Below, piece by piece: positions 35,343 to 44,134 of a stretch of DNA of 64,000 nt. This DNA is from Candidatus Bathyarchaeota archaeon A05DMB-3. GTDB taxonomy: Archaea; Thermoproteota; Bathyarchaeia; Bathyarchaeales; Bathycorpusculaceae. The notes below the pieces were generated by a model. It was not told where the DNA came from. It saw nothing but the letters and a program-made list of their open reading frames with translations, and made no database searches. The stretch covers positions 62,001 to 126,000 of the forward strand of contig JABFQN010000002.1 of NCBI GenBank assembly GCA_019685555.1, in the 5' to 3' direction. Every line of letters begins with the position of its first letter. Position 1 is the first letter of the stretch. The position numbers were made by a program, and so were the translations under genes.

Positions 35343-35924
35343 ATGCAAGAAGATAGAGAGAAAATCGAAGAAATCCTAAACAAAGAAAAGGCTTCAACAA
35401 AAAGGACAACAATAATCCTTGATAAAGAAGAACGAGAATTCATCGACAAACTAATCCAAGAGGGGAAGGAGGCGGGCATAAAACCGCTCATTTCCAAAAT
35501 GCTTGATGTTTATCGAAGTATGATGATTTATGATTGGCGTTTCCCAGGAGAATGCTACTGTGGAATAAGTCGCATGGCCTTCATAAACATAGAACTTGTA
35601 AACATTTTAATCAAAAATATTCCAGAAGAGAAATGGCGGGATGTTGGAAAGAAAATGGGAGAAGCGGCCAGAGTCTCCATGGAGGCAACCCTCGGCATCC
35701 AAACCACAAATCAGGAAAAGTGGCAGGAAGTTTTTAAACGCCTAAGAGTTCAAGGGTTTGGGGATTTTTACCTTAAAGATAAGTACATCCTCATAAAGGC
35801 ACCATTCATCAGCGAACCAGAAATTTGGGCTGGTTTTCTGGAAAGTTTGCTCGGTGTGGAATTGGATATTAAGACGCCTACTGCGCCTTTGGTTTTTGAG
35901 ATTAAGTCTCAAGCAAATATGTAG
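35343..35924 (+). CDS. Ribbon-helix-helix-like regulator with unknown C-terminal domain
   Basis: 193 aa from the ATG at 35343 (an upstream ATG at 35322 lies within the palindrome). The segment KRTTIILDKEEREFIDKLIQEG...KPLISKMLDVYRSM, about residues 24-60, looks like a ribbon-helix-helix DNA-binding unit. The remaining ~130 residues (from YDWRFPGECYCGISRMAF) form a separate alpha/beta domain that I do not recognise. The start is supported by a TATA element 26 bases upstream. Likely a ligand- or partner-responsive repressor. Confidence 0.6.
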   Translation: MQEDREKIEEILNKEKASTKRTTIILDKEEREFIDKLIQEGKEAGIKPLISKMLDVYRSMMIYDWRFPGECYCGISRMAFINIELVNILIKNIPEEKWRDVGKKMGEAARVSMEATLGIQTTNQEKWQEVFKRLRVQGFGDFYLKDKYILIKAPFISEPEIWAGFLESLLGVELDIKTPTAPLVFEIKSQANM

Positions 35925-35995
35925 AAGAAGAGTTTAGGGGTTTAACGGAAGCTTTAAATGATTTTGTTATTTTAATATGAAAATAGTGAATAGAA

Positions 35996-36286
35996 TTGCG
36001 GAAGCAGCAGTTTAACGGACACAAAATATGTGAAGCCCTAAGTGACCCCACAAGGACAAAGATTCTCGGATACTTGATTAAAGAGTATCCAGAAGCCCGC
36101 ACCATTGGTGAAATAGAGAAGGTTTTATCGAAACCAGTTTCAGCCACAACCATATCCTTCCATCTGAAAAAGCTTCGGGAGGCAGGGTTAATAACAACCG
36201 ACGGACATAAAAGGGGATTTAGAGCTGCGCGAAGAACTATAAACATAGGGTTTAACAATGACGGTTTCCATGTGAAGGAGGAATAA
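35996..36286 (+). CDS. ArsR-like winged-helix regulator
   Basis: 96-aa protein, TTG start. The sequence CEALSDPTRTKILGYLIKEYPEARTIGEIEKVLSKPVSATTISFHLKKLREAGLITTDGHKRGFR follows the ArsR winged-helix pattern (in order: ALSDPTR, recognition helix, wing). No metal-binding Cys motif (ELCVCD) is present, so metal sensing is unlikely. It ends 14 bases before the AmrS-type radical SAM gene on the same strand and may control it. Confidence 0.72.
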   Translation: MRKQQFNGHKICEALSDPTRTKILGYLIKEYPEARTIGEIEKVLSKPVSATTISFHLKKLREAGLITTDGHKRGFRAARRTINIGFNNDGFHVKEE

Positions 36287-36300
36287 GTACGCGTGAGGCT

Positions 36301-37338
36301 ATGCTTTACGAAAAGCTGGAGAATAAGAAGGTTAAATGCAACTTATGCGGTAGAAGATGCACCATAAAAGACGGTGGAACTGGTTTCTGTCTTGTAAGGA
36401 AAAACGAAGGCGGAAGCTTATACACGCTCGTTTATGGGAAAGCCATTTCTGCTTGTGTAGACCCTATTGGGAAGAAGCCTCTTTCCCATTTCAATCCCGG
36501 GGCTTTAGTCATGTCGATTGCCACTGTTGGATGTAACTTTCGCTGCCAGTTCTGCGACAATTGGATGATAAGTCAAGAAAAGAAGATTGCCGGCAGAGAT
36601 TTTCCGCCGGAAGAAGTCGTTAAAGCTACAAGGGACAATGGCTGTCAAGGGATAAGCTACACCTACACAGAGCCCACTATATTTTTCGAGTACGCCTATG
36701 AAACAGCGAAACTCGCCCGCCAAGTGGGTTTCTTTAACACTTTTGTCACAAATGGATATATGACGCCTGAAGCTGTCAAAACCATAGCACCATATCTAGA
36801 CGCGGCAACTGTGGACTTTAAGGGCGGCGGCGACCCGGAATTTTACAAGAGTTTCTCAGCTGTGCCTTCCGTTGACCCCATTTTTGAGTGCTTGAAGGAG
36901 ATGAAGCGCAACGGCATCCACATAGAAATTACAAATCTGGTTGTGCCAAAGATAGGCGACTCGATAGATAAAATTAAAGAACTTGCGACTTGGATAAGGG
37001 AGGTGCTTGGCAAAGACACCCCCTTCCATCTGCTCCGCTTCCATCCAGATTATAGGCTTACGGATATCTCGTCAACACCCATCCAAACTTTAGAAAAAGC
37101 CTATGCAGCGGCCAAAAGCGCCGGCTTAAACTTTGTCTATATCGGGAATGTTCCAGGGCACCCCGCAGAAAACACCCATTGTCCAAGCTGCAATGAACTC
37201 TTGATTAAACGGTTCAGTTTTGAAATTACAAAATGGAACTTGACAAAGGATATGCGCTGCCCCGTTTGTGGGCAGGAAATACCAATTAAAGGAAAACTGC
37301 ACCCAAGTGGATACACGTATCCATACGCCCTATTCTAA
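36301..37338 (+). CDS. amrS: AmmeMemoRadiSam-type radical SAM enzyme (AmrS-like)
   Basis: 345-aa radical SAM protein related to pyruvate-formate-lyase activating enzymes. An N-terminal Cys motif CNLCGRRCTIKDGGTGFC, then the cluster motif CNFRCQFC, YTYTEPTIFFEYA and TNGYMTPE match AmmeMemoRadiSam radical SAM proteins. A C-terminal zinc-ribbon (CPSCNELL...CPVCGQE) is present. The usual partners AmrA and AmrB (Memo-like) are not adjacent; the modified substrate is unknown. The frame could also start 12 bases earlier. Confidence 0.85.
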   Translation: MLYEKLENKKVKCNLCGRRCTIKDGGTGFCLVRKNEGGSLYTLVYGKAISACVDPIGKKPLSHFNPGALVMSIATVGCNFRCQFCDNWMISQEKKIAGRDFPPEEVVKATRDNGCQGISYTYTEPTIFFEYAYETAKLARQVGFFNTFVTNGYMTPEAVKTIAPYLDAATVDFKGGGDPEFYKSFSAVPSVDPIFECLKEMKRNGIHIEITNLVVPKIGDSIDKIKELATWIREVLGKDTPFHLLRFHPDYRLTDISSTPIQTLEKAYAAAKSAGLNFVYIGNVPGHPAENTHCPSCNELLIKRFSFEITKWNLTKDMRCPVCGQEIPIKGKLHPSGYTYPYALF

Positions 37339-37481
37339 CGCCTATCCCATTATATTTTAGGCCTTTTGAATGGTGGAAAACTAGAGAGTAGAGTCTGCTA
37401 TTGGTTTGAATTTTCCTCAAAAAATGAATAGAAAAGCACATTTTATCTTAAAGGTTTGTTAAATACATTATTAGAAAAATC

Positions 37482-38573
37482 ATGTGGCGTTATCTACGTC
37501 CAGACGCTGTGGCAGTGTTAAACGATAAGTTGGCAAGAAAAAGCCTAGCTAGGTATTTTGCTGTAATACAAAATGAGAAATTGGCTAAATTTCAACTAGC
37601 CAAAAAGCTTCCAGCGGATTTTAAAGAAAACGAATCCCTAGAAGAGCTGTGGCAGAAGCATGCAGTGCTTACGCAGAGTTTCCGTGCATTTGAAAAAGAG
37701 GTTGATGCAAGGCAAAAAAGTTTGGGGGATATCCCAAACCCTGAAAAGTCTTATTTAGACCTTAAAATTGAAATTGCAAAGCGAATCCTTGAGAAATGCC
37801 ACTTTTGCATCCGAAAATGCGGGGTCAATAGGATTAAAGGTGAGCGAGGTTTCTGCAAATGCGGAACCGAGATAACGGTTTCCAGCATTTTTGAACACAT
37901 GGGCGAAGAACCAGAGCTTGTCCCTTCTGGAACCATATTCACAATGGGATGCACGATGCGCTGCAAGCACTGCCAAAACTGGTCCATATCTCAATGGGTA
38001 GAAAGGGGCGAAATCTACACGCCGGAAAAGCTGGCGAAAGAAGTTGAATCCTTACATAGAAGCGGATGCAGAAACGCAAACCTCGTCGGAGGCGAACCAA
38101 CCCCATGGCTGGAACATTGGCTTGAAACCTTTAGAAATGTACACGTGAACATACCGGTTGTCTGGAACTCCAACACTTATTACAGTCCTGAAACCGCCAA
38201 ACTTTTAGCCGGATTTGCAGACGTTTACCTACTGGATTTTAAGTATGGACCTGGAAACTGCGCTGAGAGGATTTCTGAGGCTCCGAACTACTGGAAAGTC
38301 TGCACCCATAACCATTTGGTCGCCAAGGAATATGGCGAACTTATAATCCGCGTTTTAGTTTTGCCGGGGCATCTGGAATGTTGCACAAAGCCTATACTGA
38401 ACTGGATTGCTGAAAATCTTGGCAAAGAAACGAGGGTAAACGTAATGTTCCAATATAGGCCGGAGTGGCAGGCATACGAAATTCCAGAGCTGCGGCGGAG
38501 ATTAACAAGGGATGAAATGGAAAAGGCGGTTAGGCTTGCGAGGGAGGCTGGATTAGCAAACTTTATAACATAG
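37482..38573 (+). CDS. PflX-like radical SAM protein (COG1313 type)
   Basis: 363-aa protein with about 100 residues of helical N-terminus, then CHFCIRKCGVNRIKGERGFCKC, the cluster motif CTMRCKHCQNW, VGGEPTPWLEHWLE and a C-terminal PEWQAYEIPELRRRLT segment. This matches the PflX/COG1313 group, uncharacterised radical SAM enzymes related to glycyl-radical activases. No glycyl radical enzyme is nearby. A TATA-like element lies in the 143-base upstream gap. Confidence 0.82.
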   Translation: MWRYLRPDAVAVLNDKLARKSLARYFAVIQNEKLAKFQLAKKLPADFKENESLEELWQKHAVLTQSFRAFEKEVDARQKSLGDIPNPEKSYLDLKIEIAKRILEKCHFCIRKCGVNRIKGERGFCKCGTEITVSSIFEHMGEEPELVPSGTIFTMGCTMRCKHCQNWSISQWVERGEIYTPEKLAKEVESLHRSGCRNANLVGGEPTPWLEHWLETFRNVHVNIPVVWNSNTYYSPETAKLLAGFADVYLLDFKYGPGNCAERISEAPNYWKVCTHNHLVAKEYGELIIRVLVLPGHLECCTKPILNWIAENLGKETRVNVMFQYRPEWQAYEIPELRRRLTRDEMEKAVRLAREAGLANFIT

Positions 38574-38638
38574 GCTTGGCTCTAATCGAAAGCTATTTCT
38601 TAGAGCCCGCTCTCTTCTAGAGGCAGAAAGTGGTTTAA

Positions 38639-38845
38639 ATGCCTTATTGTCCAGAATGCGGCGGAGAAATGCGCTACATAATAGCCACTAAACACTTTGT
38701 ATGCCAAAGCTGCGGACTTTCTGTCACTCAACAAGAGCTCATTGAACTGAGGGAAAAGCTGAAGTCTCCTGTTGAAAATGGTGAAGAGGAAAAGGAGAAA
38801 CGAAGAAAGGAATACTTGAAGTGGTGGCTTAGCAAGAAAAAGTAG
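38639..38845 (+). CDS. Small zinc-ribbon protein
   Basis: 68 aa. CPECGGEMRYI and CQSCGLSVT form a four-Cys zinc ribbon at residues 4-28; the rest is a highly charged helix ending in KWWLSKKK. The pattern resembles TFIIB/TFIIS-like ribbons but the protein is too short for those. It follows the PflX-like gene by 65 bases. Confidence 0.62.
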   Translation: MPYCPECGGEMRYIIATKHFVCQSCGLSVTQQELIELREKLKSPVENGEEEKEKRRKEYLKWWLSKKK

Positions 38846-38979
38846 CCGCTTTTAAAAGCTAACGTCCCTTTTATTAGCTTATGCTATTTTAGCTAATTTT
38901 GCCAAGCGCGTCAGACTAGCCAATACAACAGCACGCGCTAGGAATTGCTTTCCTATAGCAGTTCACGGCTATTGTAGTT

Positions 38980-39915
38980 CTACTGTTCTCCTTCACTTTC
39001 TTTTTGCTCAACTTTTCCAGTCTTCGATGCTTTTGCGAGAGCGGTGAGTCCAATGATCTCTCCTTTCACGATGTCCATGGGTACGGCGAAAACGATGGTG
39101 TTACTTTGGTCATAACTTATGTCTTCTAAACTTGCCAACGTGCGCAAATACAATGCTCGGCTGCTCATCTGCTGCACAGCCTTCTCTAAGTTGGCAGCAG
39201 CAATTAGTTCACCTTCACTCTTAATTATTACAGCTCTCTTTTCGCGTTCAGCTTCCGCTTGCCTTGCAATGACACGTTTCATATCTTCAGGTAACTCCAC
39301 GTTCTGCAACTTTACAGAAATTATGTCGACACCCCAATCTTGCGTTTCTTCCTCCACCACTTTCCCAATTCTTTCTGCAATTTCCTCCCGACGTGTAAGC
39401 AGTTCGTCCAATTCAACGCTGCCAACAACATCACGCATGGTTGTCTGCGCTTGTTTCATAACGCTTTCCCATAAGTTTCTAATGTTAATTAGGCTATCTT
39501 TCGTGTTTACCACTTTGACGAAAACAACGGCGTCGATGCTAACACTGATGTTATCCTTAGTCATAACCTCCTGCCTCGAAACATCCAAAGTCACAATACG
39601 TTTATCCTGCTTCAGAAAACTCTCAAAAAACGGCCACTTGAAAAAAAGCCCTGGACCCACAAGTCTTTGGAACTTGCCAAAGCGAAGTACAATGGCTTCC
39701 TCCCACTCTTTGTTAATGGCTACCGTTGTGGGCAGAAGTACCGCAGAAATCACTGCAATGAAAAGTGGCAGAGCAGCTGCTGGTGAAGGCACAAATAACA
39801 CCGCAAGTATGGCGAATACCACAGCGATAAACAAAAAGAAAACGAAAGGCATAGGCGAACCTGAATATTCTTGGCTTTTTTCAAGTTTTCTTCCGGATTC
39901 TTCCACTTTCATCAA
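38980..39915 (-). CDS. SPFH/stomatin-like membrane protein
   Basis: 311-aa protein. Hydrophobic segments at about residues 22-45 and 47-66 anchor it. The SPFH domain follows: EEAIVLRFGKFQRLVGPGLFFKWPFFES, RIVTLDVSRQEVMTKDNISVSIDAVVFVKV and the LDELLTRREEIAERIGKVVEEETQDWGVDI helix, then an Ala/Glu-rich coiled coil. Stomatins organise membrane microdomains and often pair with an NfeD-like protease partner, not seen here. Acidic C-terminal tail. Confidence 0.88.
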   Translation of the reverse strand: MMKVEESGRKLEKSQEYSGSPMPFVFFLFIAVVFAILAVLFVPSPAAALPLFIAVISAVLLPTTVAINKEWEEAIVLRFGKFQRLVGPGLFFKWPFFESFLKQDKRIVTLDVSRQEVMTKDNISVSIDAVVFVKVVNTKDSLINIRNLWESVMKQAQTTMRDVVGSVELDELLTRREEIAERIGKVVEEETQDWGVDIISVKLQNVELPEDMKRVIARQAEAEREKRAVIIKSEGELIAAANLEKAVQQMSSRALYLRTLASLEDISYDQSNTIVFAVPMDIVKGEIIGLTALAKASKTGKVEQKESEGEQ

Positions 39916-40060
39916 CTCCCCTCCGGATTTTTAATGTTCACATGCTTATGCTCATAAGGTTATCGACTAATTGGCGCGCGCGTTAGAATGCTGCCAAGTT
40001 TAAGTGGCTTAGCGAACAGCATAAAAGGTTAAGTTTCTCTCTTCTTTTGCAGAGGCGTAA

Positions 40061-40894
40061 ATGGTGGTAGATATGAGTGTGCAGATGGAAATAGTCTGCG
40101 TTGGCAACGAACTTTTGATAGGAAAAACATTGAACACAAATGCTCAATGGCTTGCAAAACGCGCAACTTCGCTGGGAATAGCTGTTAAGAGAATAACGGT
40201 TGTAGGCGACGATGTTGAAGAAATCGCAAACGCCCTACGCGAAGCAATACAGCGTAAACCCCGCTTTATAATAACCACCGGCGGGTTAGGTCCCACCTTT
40301 GACGATAAAACGTTGGAGGGAATAGCAAACGCTCTAAACCGTAAACTTGAACTTAACAACAAAGCCCTGCAAATGATTAAGGAAAAGTATGAGGTGTACG
40401 TTAAAGCTGGCAGAATAGGCTCTGCAGAATTAACACCCCACAGAGTTAAAATGGCAAAACTTCCAGAAGGAGCAGAACCGCTACCGAACTTCGTAGGCAC
40501 AGCGCCGGGAGTGCAAATAAAGGTTGGCAATACCGACATAATCGCGTTGCCAGGTGTTCCATCGGAAATGGAAGCCATCTTCGACAGCTCTGTGGCAGGT
40601 ATGCTTAAGAAAGAGGCTGGGAATATAATGTTCTTCGAAGCCAATCTATATGCAGACAACATTGTAGAATCAACTTTGGCTCCGTTAATTGACATAGCAA
40701 TGCATGACAACCCTTACGTCTACATAAAATCTCATCCAAGGGGCGAGGAGAAAAAGCCGCACATCGAAATTCACTTGTCGACAACGGCGAAAGACTCGAA
40801 AACTGCAAAGGACCGTTTGGGAAAAGTCATGATTCAGCTTTCTGAGCTAATAAAGGAGAAAGGCGGAAAAGTTAAAACTTTTAAAAGCCTCTGA
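40061..40894 (+). CDS. CinA-like / molybdopterin-binding-fold protein (COG1058)
   Basis: 277-aa protein of the MoaB/MogA-like fold seen in the N-terminal half of CinA: CVGNELLIGKTLNTNAQWLA, TTGGLGPTFDDKTLEGIA and ALPGVPSEMEAIF. Archaeal stand-alone members are annotated as nicotinamide mononucleotide deamidase-related or ADP-ribose pyrophosphatase-related. The C-terminal CinA deamidase domain is absent, so pyridine nucleotide salvage is a possibility and not shown. ATG at 40073 (after GGTGGT) is a good alternative start. Confidence 0.85.
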   Translation: MVVDMSVQMEIVCVGNELLIGKTLNTNAQWLAKRATSLGIAVKRITVVGDDVEEIANALREAIQRKPRFIITTGGLGPTFDDKTLEGIANALNRKLELNNKALQMIKEKYEVYVKAGRIGSAELTPHRVKMAKLPEGAEPLPNFVGTAPGVQIKVGNTDIIALPGVPSEMEAIFDSSVAGMLKKEAGNIMFFEANLYADNIVESTLAPLIDIAMHDNPYVYIKSHPRGEEKKPHIEIHLSTTAKDSKTAKDRLGKVMIQLSELIKEKGGKVKTFKSL

Positions 40895-40909
40895 GGCAGA
40901 ATTTATTGG

Positions 40910-40972
40910 GGTTGCGATGAGGGGAGGCTAGACTCTGATTGATGATTGAAAATCCGGGTGTCCAGAGCAACC
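40910..40972 (+). ncRNA. Candidate C/D box guide RNA
   Basis: A 63-nt unit closed by the exact stem GGTTGC/GCAACC. Inside, in order: box C-like GCGATGA (one mismatch to RTGATGA), 14 nt, D' CTGA, C' TTGATGA, 17 nt, then CAGA at the D position (one mismatch). Size and order fit archaeal C/D box sRNAs, but both terminal boxes are imperfect. It occupies the intergenic space after the CinA-like gene. Targets were not sought. Confidence 0.35.
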
Positions 40973-41051
40973 TTTCTAATGCGTTTTTCTGCTACTGATT
41001 AACGGTTCATAAGAGCCATAAATCAGTTTATAAAAAATCCTCTGAGGCAAA

Positions 41052-42188
41052 ATGAAACTAAAACTCCTCATAACGCTTATAACGGTTACAGCTTTAATCG
41101 CAGTTTCAAGTTTACCGCAACCTTGCCTGTCTAACGGCTACACACTCTCATACAATCTCTTAGAAAGTCCTATAGGGTCAAAACAGTATAAGCTGAACAT
41201 TGTTGTTCCGGGGTCACTCTACGAATATTATAACGGGAAAGACCACAAGCAAGTTTCAGTTAGAGACTTTGCCAAATTCGTTACTCCATACGCTTTGCAG
41301 CCCGTCGCAGATAGGCTCCGAGAAATATACAGCAATCACGAAGACTTTGCAAACGGGGTTTTAATGATTGTACATCAAATACCCTACAGCGTAACTTTAC
41401 CAGCCAAATACCCCATAGAAACAATGGTTGAAAACTGTGGAGACTGTGACCTATTCAGCTATATTGCCGCCTCCATAATGAAAGCCGGAGGGCTTGACGT
41501 GGTGCTTCTTTATTATGAAGAACAAACTCACATGAATATTGGCGTGAATCTTCCCCATGCACCTCGTTACGCCAGAACTCCAGTCTTTTTTGTAACTTAC
41601 AATGATATCCGCTATTATGTGGCTGAATGCACAGGTGACGATTGGAAAAACGGCTGGAGGGTTGGCGAGTGCCCACAAAACCTAATGCAGGAGACCCCTC
41701 AAATAATCGCGCTTGAAAATTGTGAAGAATGGACTCCAGGACAAGTGTCCGCAAGCTACGAGACTTTGCTTCAATCAACAATATCTCTGGTTGCTTCATC
41801 AATCTTTGTCATTCAAGGAAGTACTATTACGCTTTCTGGACAACTTTCGCCGAGACTTCAAAACAAGCCAGTAACGATTTATGTTCGAGAGGGCGGCTCC
41901 CCTTGGGGCATATTAGGTATTACCGAAACCGATTCAAGCGGAAAATTTTCGTATGTATGGAGTGTTAATGGAACTGGAATATGCCAGCTTCGAGCAAGCT
42001 GGTCTGGAGATGAAAAATATGCTGGGGCAGACAGCCCGGTTATAGGCATAACAGTTCTATCATCATTCTTTATTTTGCTTTCAACGGTTACGGCGGTTTT
42101 GGTTTGTGCGGGTGTTTTAGTATTTCTCATGTCAGCGCAAAGGCATTATGATGTTGAGGAGCCGAAGCTTCCCGACATCCCTCCTTAG
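41052..42188 (+). CDS. Secreted transglutaminase-like protein with Ig-like domain and C-terminal anchor
   Basis: 378 aa. Signal peptide at residues 1-27 (LLITLITVTALIAVSSLPQPCLS). A transglutaminase-like core shows VENCGDCDLFSYIAASIMKAGG (likely Cys nucleophile) and EQTHMNIGVNL (His), then an Asp-containing YVAECTGDDW. Residues ~245-335 resemble an Ig-like domain (GSTITLSGQLSPRLQNKPVTIYVREGG...WSGDEKYAGADSP). A transmembrane helix near 338-362 and a short cytoplasmic tail follow. Probably a surface peptidase or cross-linking enzyme; catalytic competence is inferred. Confidence 0.78.
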   Translation: MKLKLLITLITVTALIAVSSLPQPCLSNGYTLSYNLLESPIGSKQYKLNIVVPGSLYEYYNGKDHKQVSVRDFAKFVTPYALQPVADRLREIYSNHEDFANGVLMIVHQIPYSVTLPAKYPIETMVENCGDCDLFSYIAASIMKAGGLDVVLLYYEEQTHMNIGVNLPHAPRYARTPVFFVTYNDIRYYVAECTGDDWKNGWRVGECPQNLMQETPQIIALENCEEWTPGQVSASYETLLQSTISLVASSIFVIQGSTITLSGQLSPRLQNKPVTIYVREGGSPWGILGITETDSSGKFSYVWSVNGTGICQLRASWSGDEKYAGADSPVIGITVLSSFFILLSTVTAVLVCAGVLVFLMSAQRHYDVEEPKLPDIPP

Positions 42189-42259
42189 CTAAAGAAAAGC
42201 TTTTACCCGCCAACCTTTGCTTGTAATCTCATAAGCATTTATCCTAGAGAAGTGGTGAA

Positions 42260-43021
42260 ATGTTCCTTGTCTTTATCATTGGAACCGCTGGATCTGGAAA
42301 ATCTGCACTTACCGCCGCTTTCAGCGAATGGTTAAAAATGTCAAAACAAGACGTTGCAATCGTAAATTTGGATCCTGGCGCCTTAACTCTCCCATACACA
42401 CCGGACATTGATGCTCGTGACTACGTGAGTGTGGAAAGGTTGATGGATGAGTATGGTTTAGGACCAAATGGCGCGTTAATAATGGCTGCTGATTTGCTTG
42501 CAGAGGATGTTGAGAACATTTCAAAAGAAATTGAGGATTTAAAATCCGACATTGTCTTAGTTGATACTCCGGGGCAGATGGAGTTGTTTGCTTTCAGAGC
42601 CAGCGGACCTTACATAGCCAGCGAACTTACAAGGGAGCCAAAAGCCATAGTTTATCTTTTCGACGCTGTTTTTTCGCTTAATCCTTTAAACTATGTTTCA
42701 AACCTCTTCCTTTCCGCAGCTGTTTACAATCGCTTTCTTTTACCTCAACTGCATGTGCTTTCAAAATGTGATTTGCTCTCCGAAGAGGATGTCAACAAAA
42801 TTGTGGATTGGTCGGCTAATCCAAACGCCTTAGAAAACGCCATTGAGCAAAAGCTTGAGGGGACGAAACGCCTTCTCAGCAGAAACATGATGAAGGCGAT
42901 TCACCAACTTGGCCTAAAGTTTCTACTAATACCCGCTTCCGCGAAAACAAACGAGGGGATGGTGAATCTTAACATGGCACTAGAGCGAATACTCACTGGA
43001 GGAGACAAATACACGTATTAA
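42260..43021 (+). CDS. GPN-loop GTPase
   Basis: 253-aa homodimeric GTPase. P-loop GTAGSGKSALT, the G2/G3 region NLDPGALTLPYTPDIDARDYV, the GPN insertion GLGPNGALI, G3 DTPGQMELF and G4-like SKCDLL are complete. Eukaryotic relatives help assemble RNA polymerase II; the archaeal role is unclear. Terminates 6 bases before the convergent HTH gene. Confidence 0.93.
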   Translation: MFLVFIIGTAGSGKSALTAAFSEWLKMSKQDVAIVNLDPGALTLPYTPDIDARDYVSVERLMDEYGLGPNGALIMAADLLAEDVENISKEIEDLKSDIVLVDTPGQMELFAFRASGPYIASELTREPKAIVYLFDAVFSLNPLNYVSNLFLSAAVYNRFLLPQLHVLSKCDLLSEEDVNKIVDWSANPNALENAIEQKLEGTKRLLSRNMMKAIHQLGLKFLLIPASAKTNEGMVNLNMALERILTGGDKYTY

Positions 43022-43027
43022 AGGTCT

Positions 43028-43657
43028 TTAACAGTCGTCGAGGAGAGTCCACGTTGCAGCCACAATTCCATGTTCAGCTAAATCTAATGTGTCAGCACCA
43101 CTAATCACAACTACGTCATTTTCTTCCGGCTGCAAAAGCTTAACAATTTTTTCCGCTGTGGCTGGAAAATCTCTTGCAAAATTGTCGCTTACCGATGGGA
43201 TGATAAGGCGTCCCTCTCTAAATATTATTGTTATGGCGCCTTTCGCCCCTATCTTAACTGCAGCATCACGCTGCTCTATTCCAGACCTAATTTTGTGTCC
43301 ACAATTTTTGGCTAACACTGCGAAGTTGTGTTTTGCATGAGTAAGCCCGTTTTCTCCAATTTCAATTTTTTTCTGGAAGACTTTTTTATATTCCTCCCAA
43401 AGTCTTAGCCCTTTTGTCGTAAGTTTGCATCCCATTTTTGATGTTGAAAGTAATCCAGCTTCTCTTAATCTATTAATTATTGTGCGGGCAGCACCTTGTC
43501 CAACATTCAGTTCCACAGCAAGTTTGGTGCGACCTATAGGTTTCTCAGCTACAAGCTCCATAGCCCGCAGTATGTGTAAAACCGAAAAGGTTGGCGCTGG
43601 TCCGGGCGCTTTCTCTCTTGCAGTTTTTTCTAAAAACTGTTTAACTTTATGAGCCAT
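43028..43657 (-). CDS. HTH protein with unknown archaeal C-terminal domain (DUF4443-like)
   Basis: 209 aa. An N-terminal winged helix (FSVLHILRAMELVAEKPIGRTKLAVELNVGQGAARTIINRLREAGLLST, about residues 23-73) followed by a linker helix and an alpha/beta domain (GAKGAITIIFREGRLIIPSVSDNF...DDVVVISGADT-like end). The layout resembles archaeal DUF4443 proteins, but I hold that match loosely. Probably a small-molecule-responsive transcription factor. Convergent with the GPN GTPase gene. Confidence 0.65.
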   Translation of the reverse strand: MAHKVKQFLEKTAREKAPGPAPTFSVLHILRAMELVAEKPIGRTKLAVELNVGQGAARTIINRLREAGLLSTSKMGCKLTTKGLRLWEEYKKVFQKKIEIGENGLTHAKHNFAVLAKNCGHKIRSGIEQRDAAVKIGAKGAITIIFREGRLIIPSVSDNFARDFPATAEKIVKLLQPEENDVVVISGADTLDLAEHGIVAATWTLLDDC

Positions 43658-43735
43658 GAGGGTTTCACAATTATAGTTCGCACTCTTGTATTAAAAATAT
43701 TTAACTTTTAAAGTGGAAATAGATGCTGTCTTACT

Positions 43736-44134
43736 TTATCTTTTAGCATAATACTCTCTTACAACGCCAGCTGTCAATGCAACAAGGCCTATTGCTAGCA
43801 AGTATAACAGGGGGTAGATGAAGATTGAAAGCATTGATTCATAGGTTATTGTTTGCGGTAGCTGAGGGGAGAAGAACACTGCAATCCACATTATAATAAA
43901 GGTTGTAATACATCCCATACCCAGACCCACAGACAACCCATGTATAAAGCCGCTTCTATCCTGGTTCTCCATTTTTGGCTTGCTTATTTCCTTCTCTTCT
44001 CTATGCTCTATTTCTTTTTCAGCAAAAGGGCTCTCTCCTTCGACAAACTCTTGAGTCTCCTGCTCTATTTCTTGTTCTTCCAAGGGTTCTTCACTAAACT
44101 GCGTTTCTTCGAGTTCTTCTTGTTCGCTTTCCAT
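43736..44134 (-). CDS. Acidic two-helix membrane protein
   Basis: 132 aa. The first ~55 residues are extremely acidic (Glu-rich, low complexity), followed by KPKMENQDRSG and two membrane helices at about 66-88 and 103-124. The tail is VREYYAKR. No family recognised. It could be a charged cytoplasmic tether on a membrane hairpin. Codon use is ordinary for the region. Confidence 0.6.
   Translation of the reverse strand: MESEQEELEETQFSEEPLEEQEIEQETQEFVEGESPFAEKEIEHREEKEISKPKMENQDRSGFIHGLSVGLGMGCITTFIIMWIAVFFSPQLPQTITYESMLSIFIYPLLYLLAIGLVALTAGVVREYYAKR

Noticed and set aside
39119-39934. A 271-aa forward frame opposite the SPFH gene.
   Set aside because: Ser/Thr-rich shadow without domains; the reverse frame is a clear stomatin.
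40144-40710. A 188-aa reverse frame opposite the CinA-like gene.
   Set aside because: Ser/Ala-rich antisense shadow of a recognised family.
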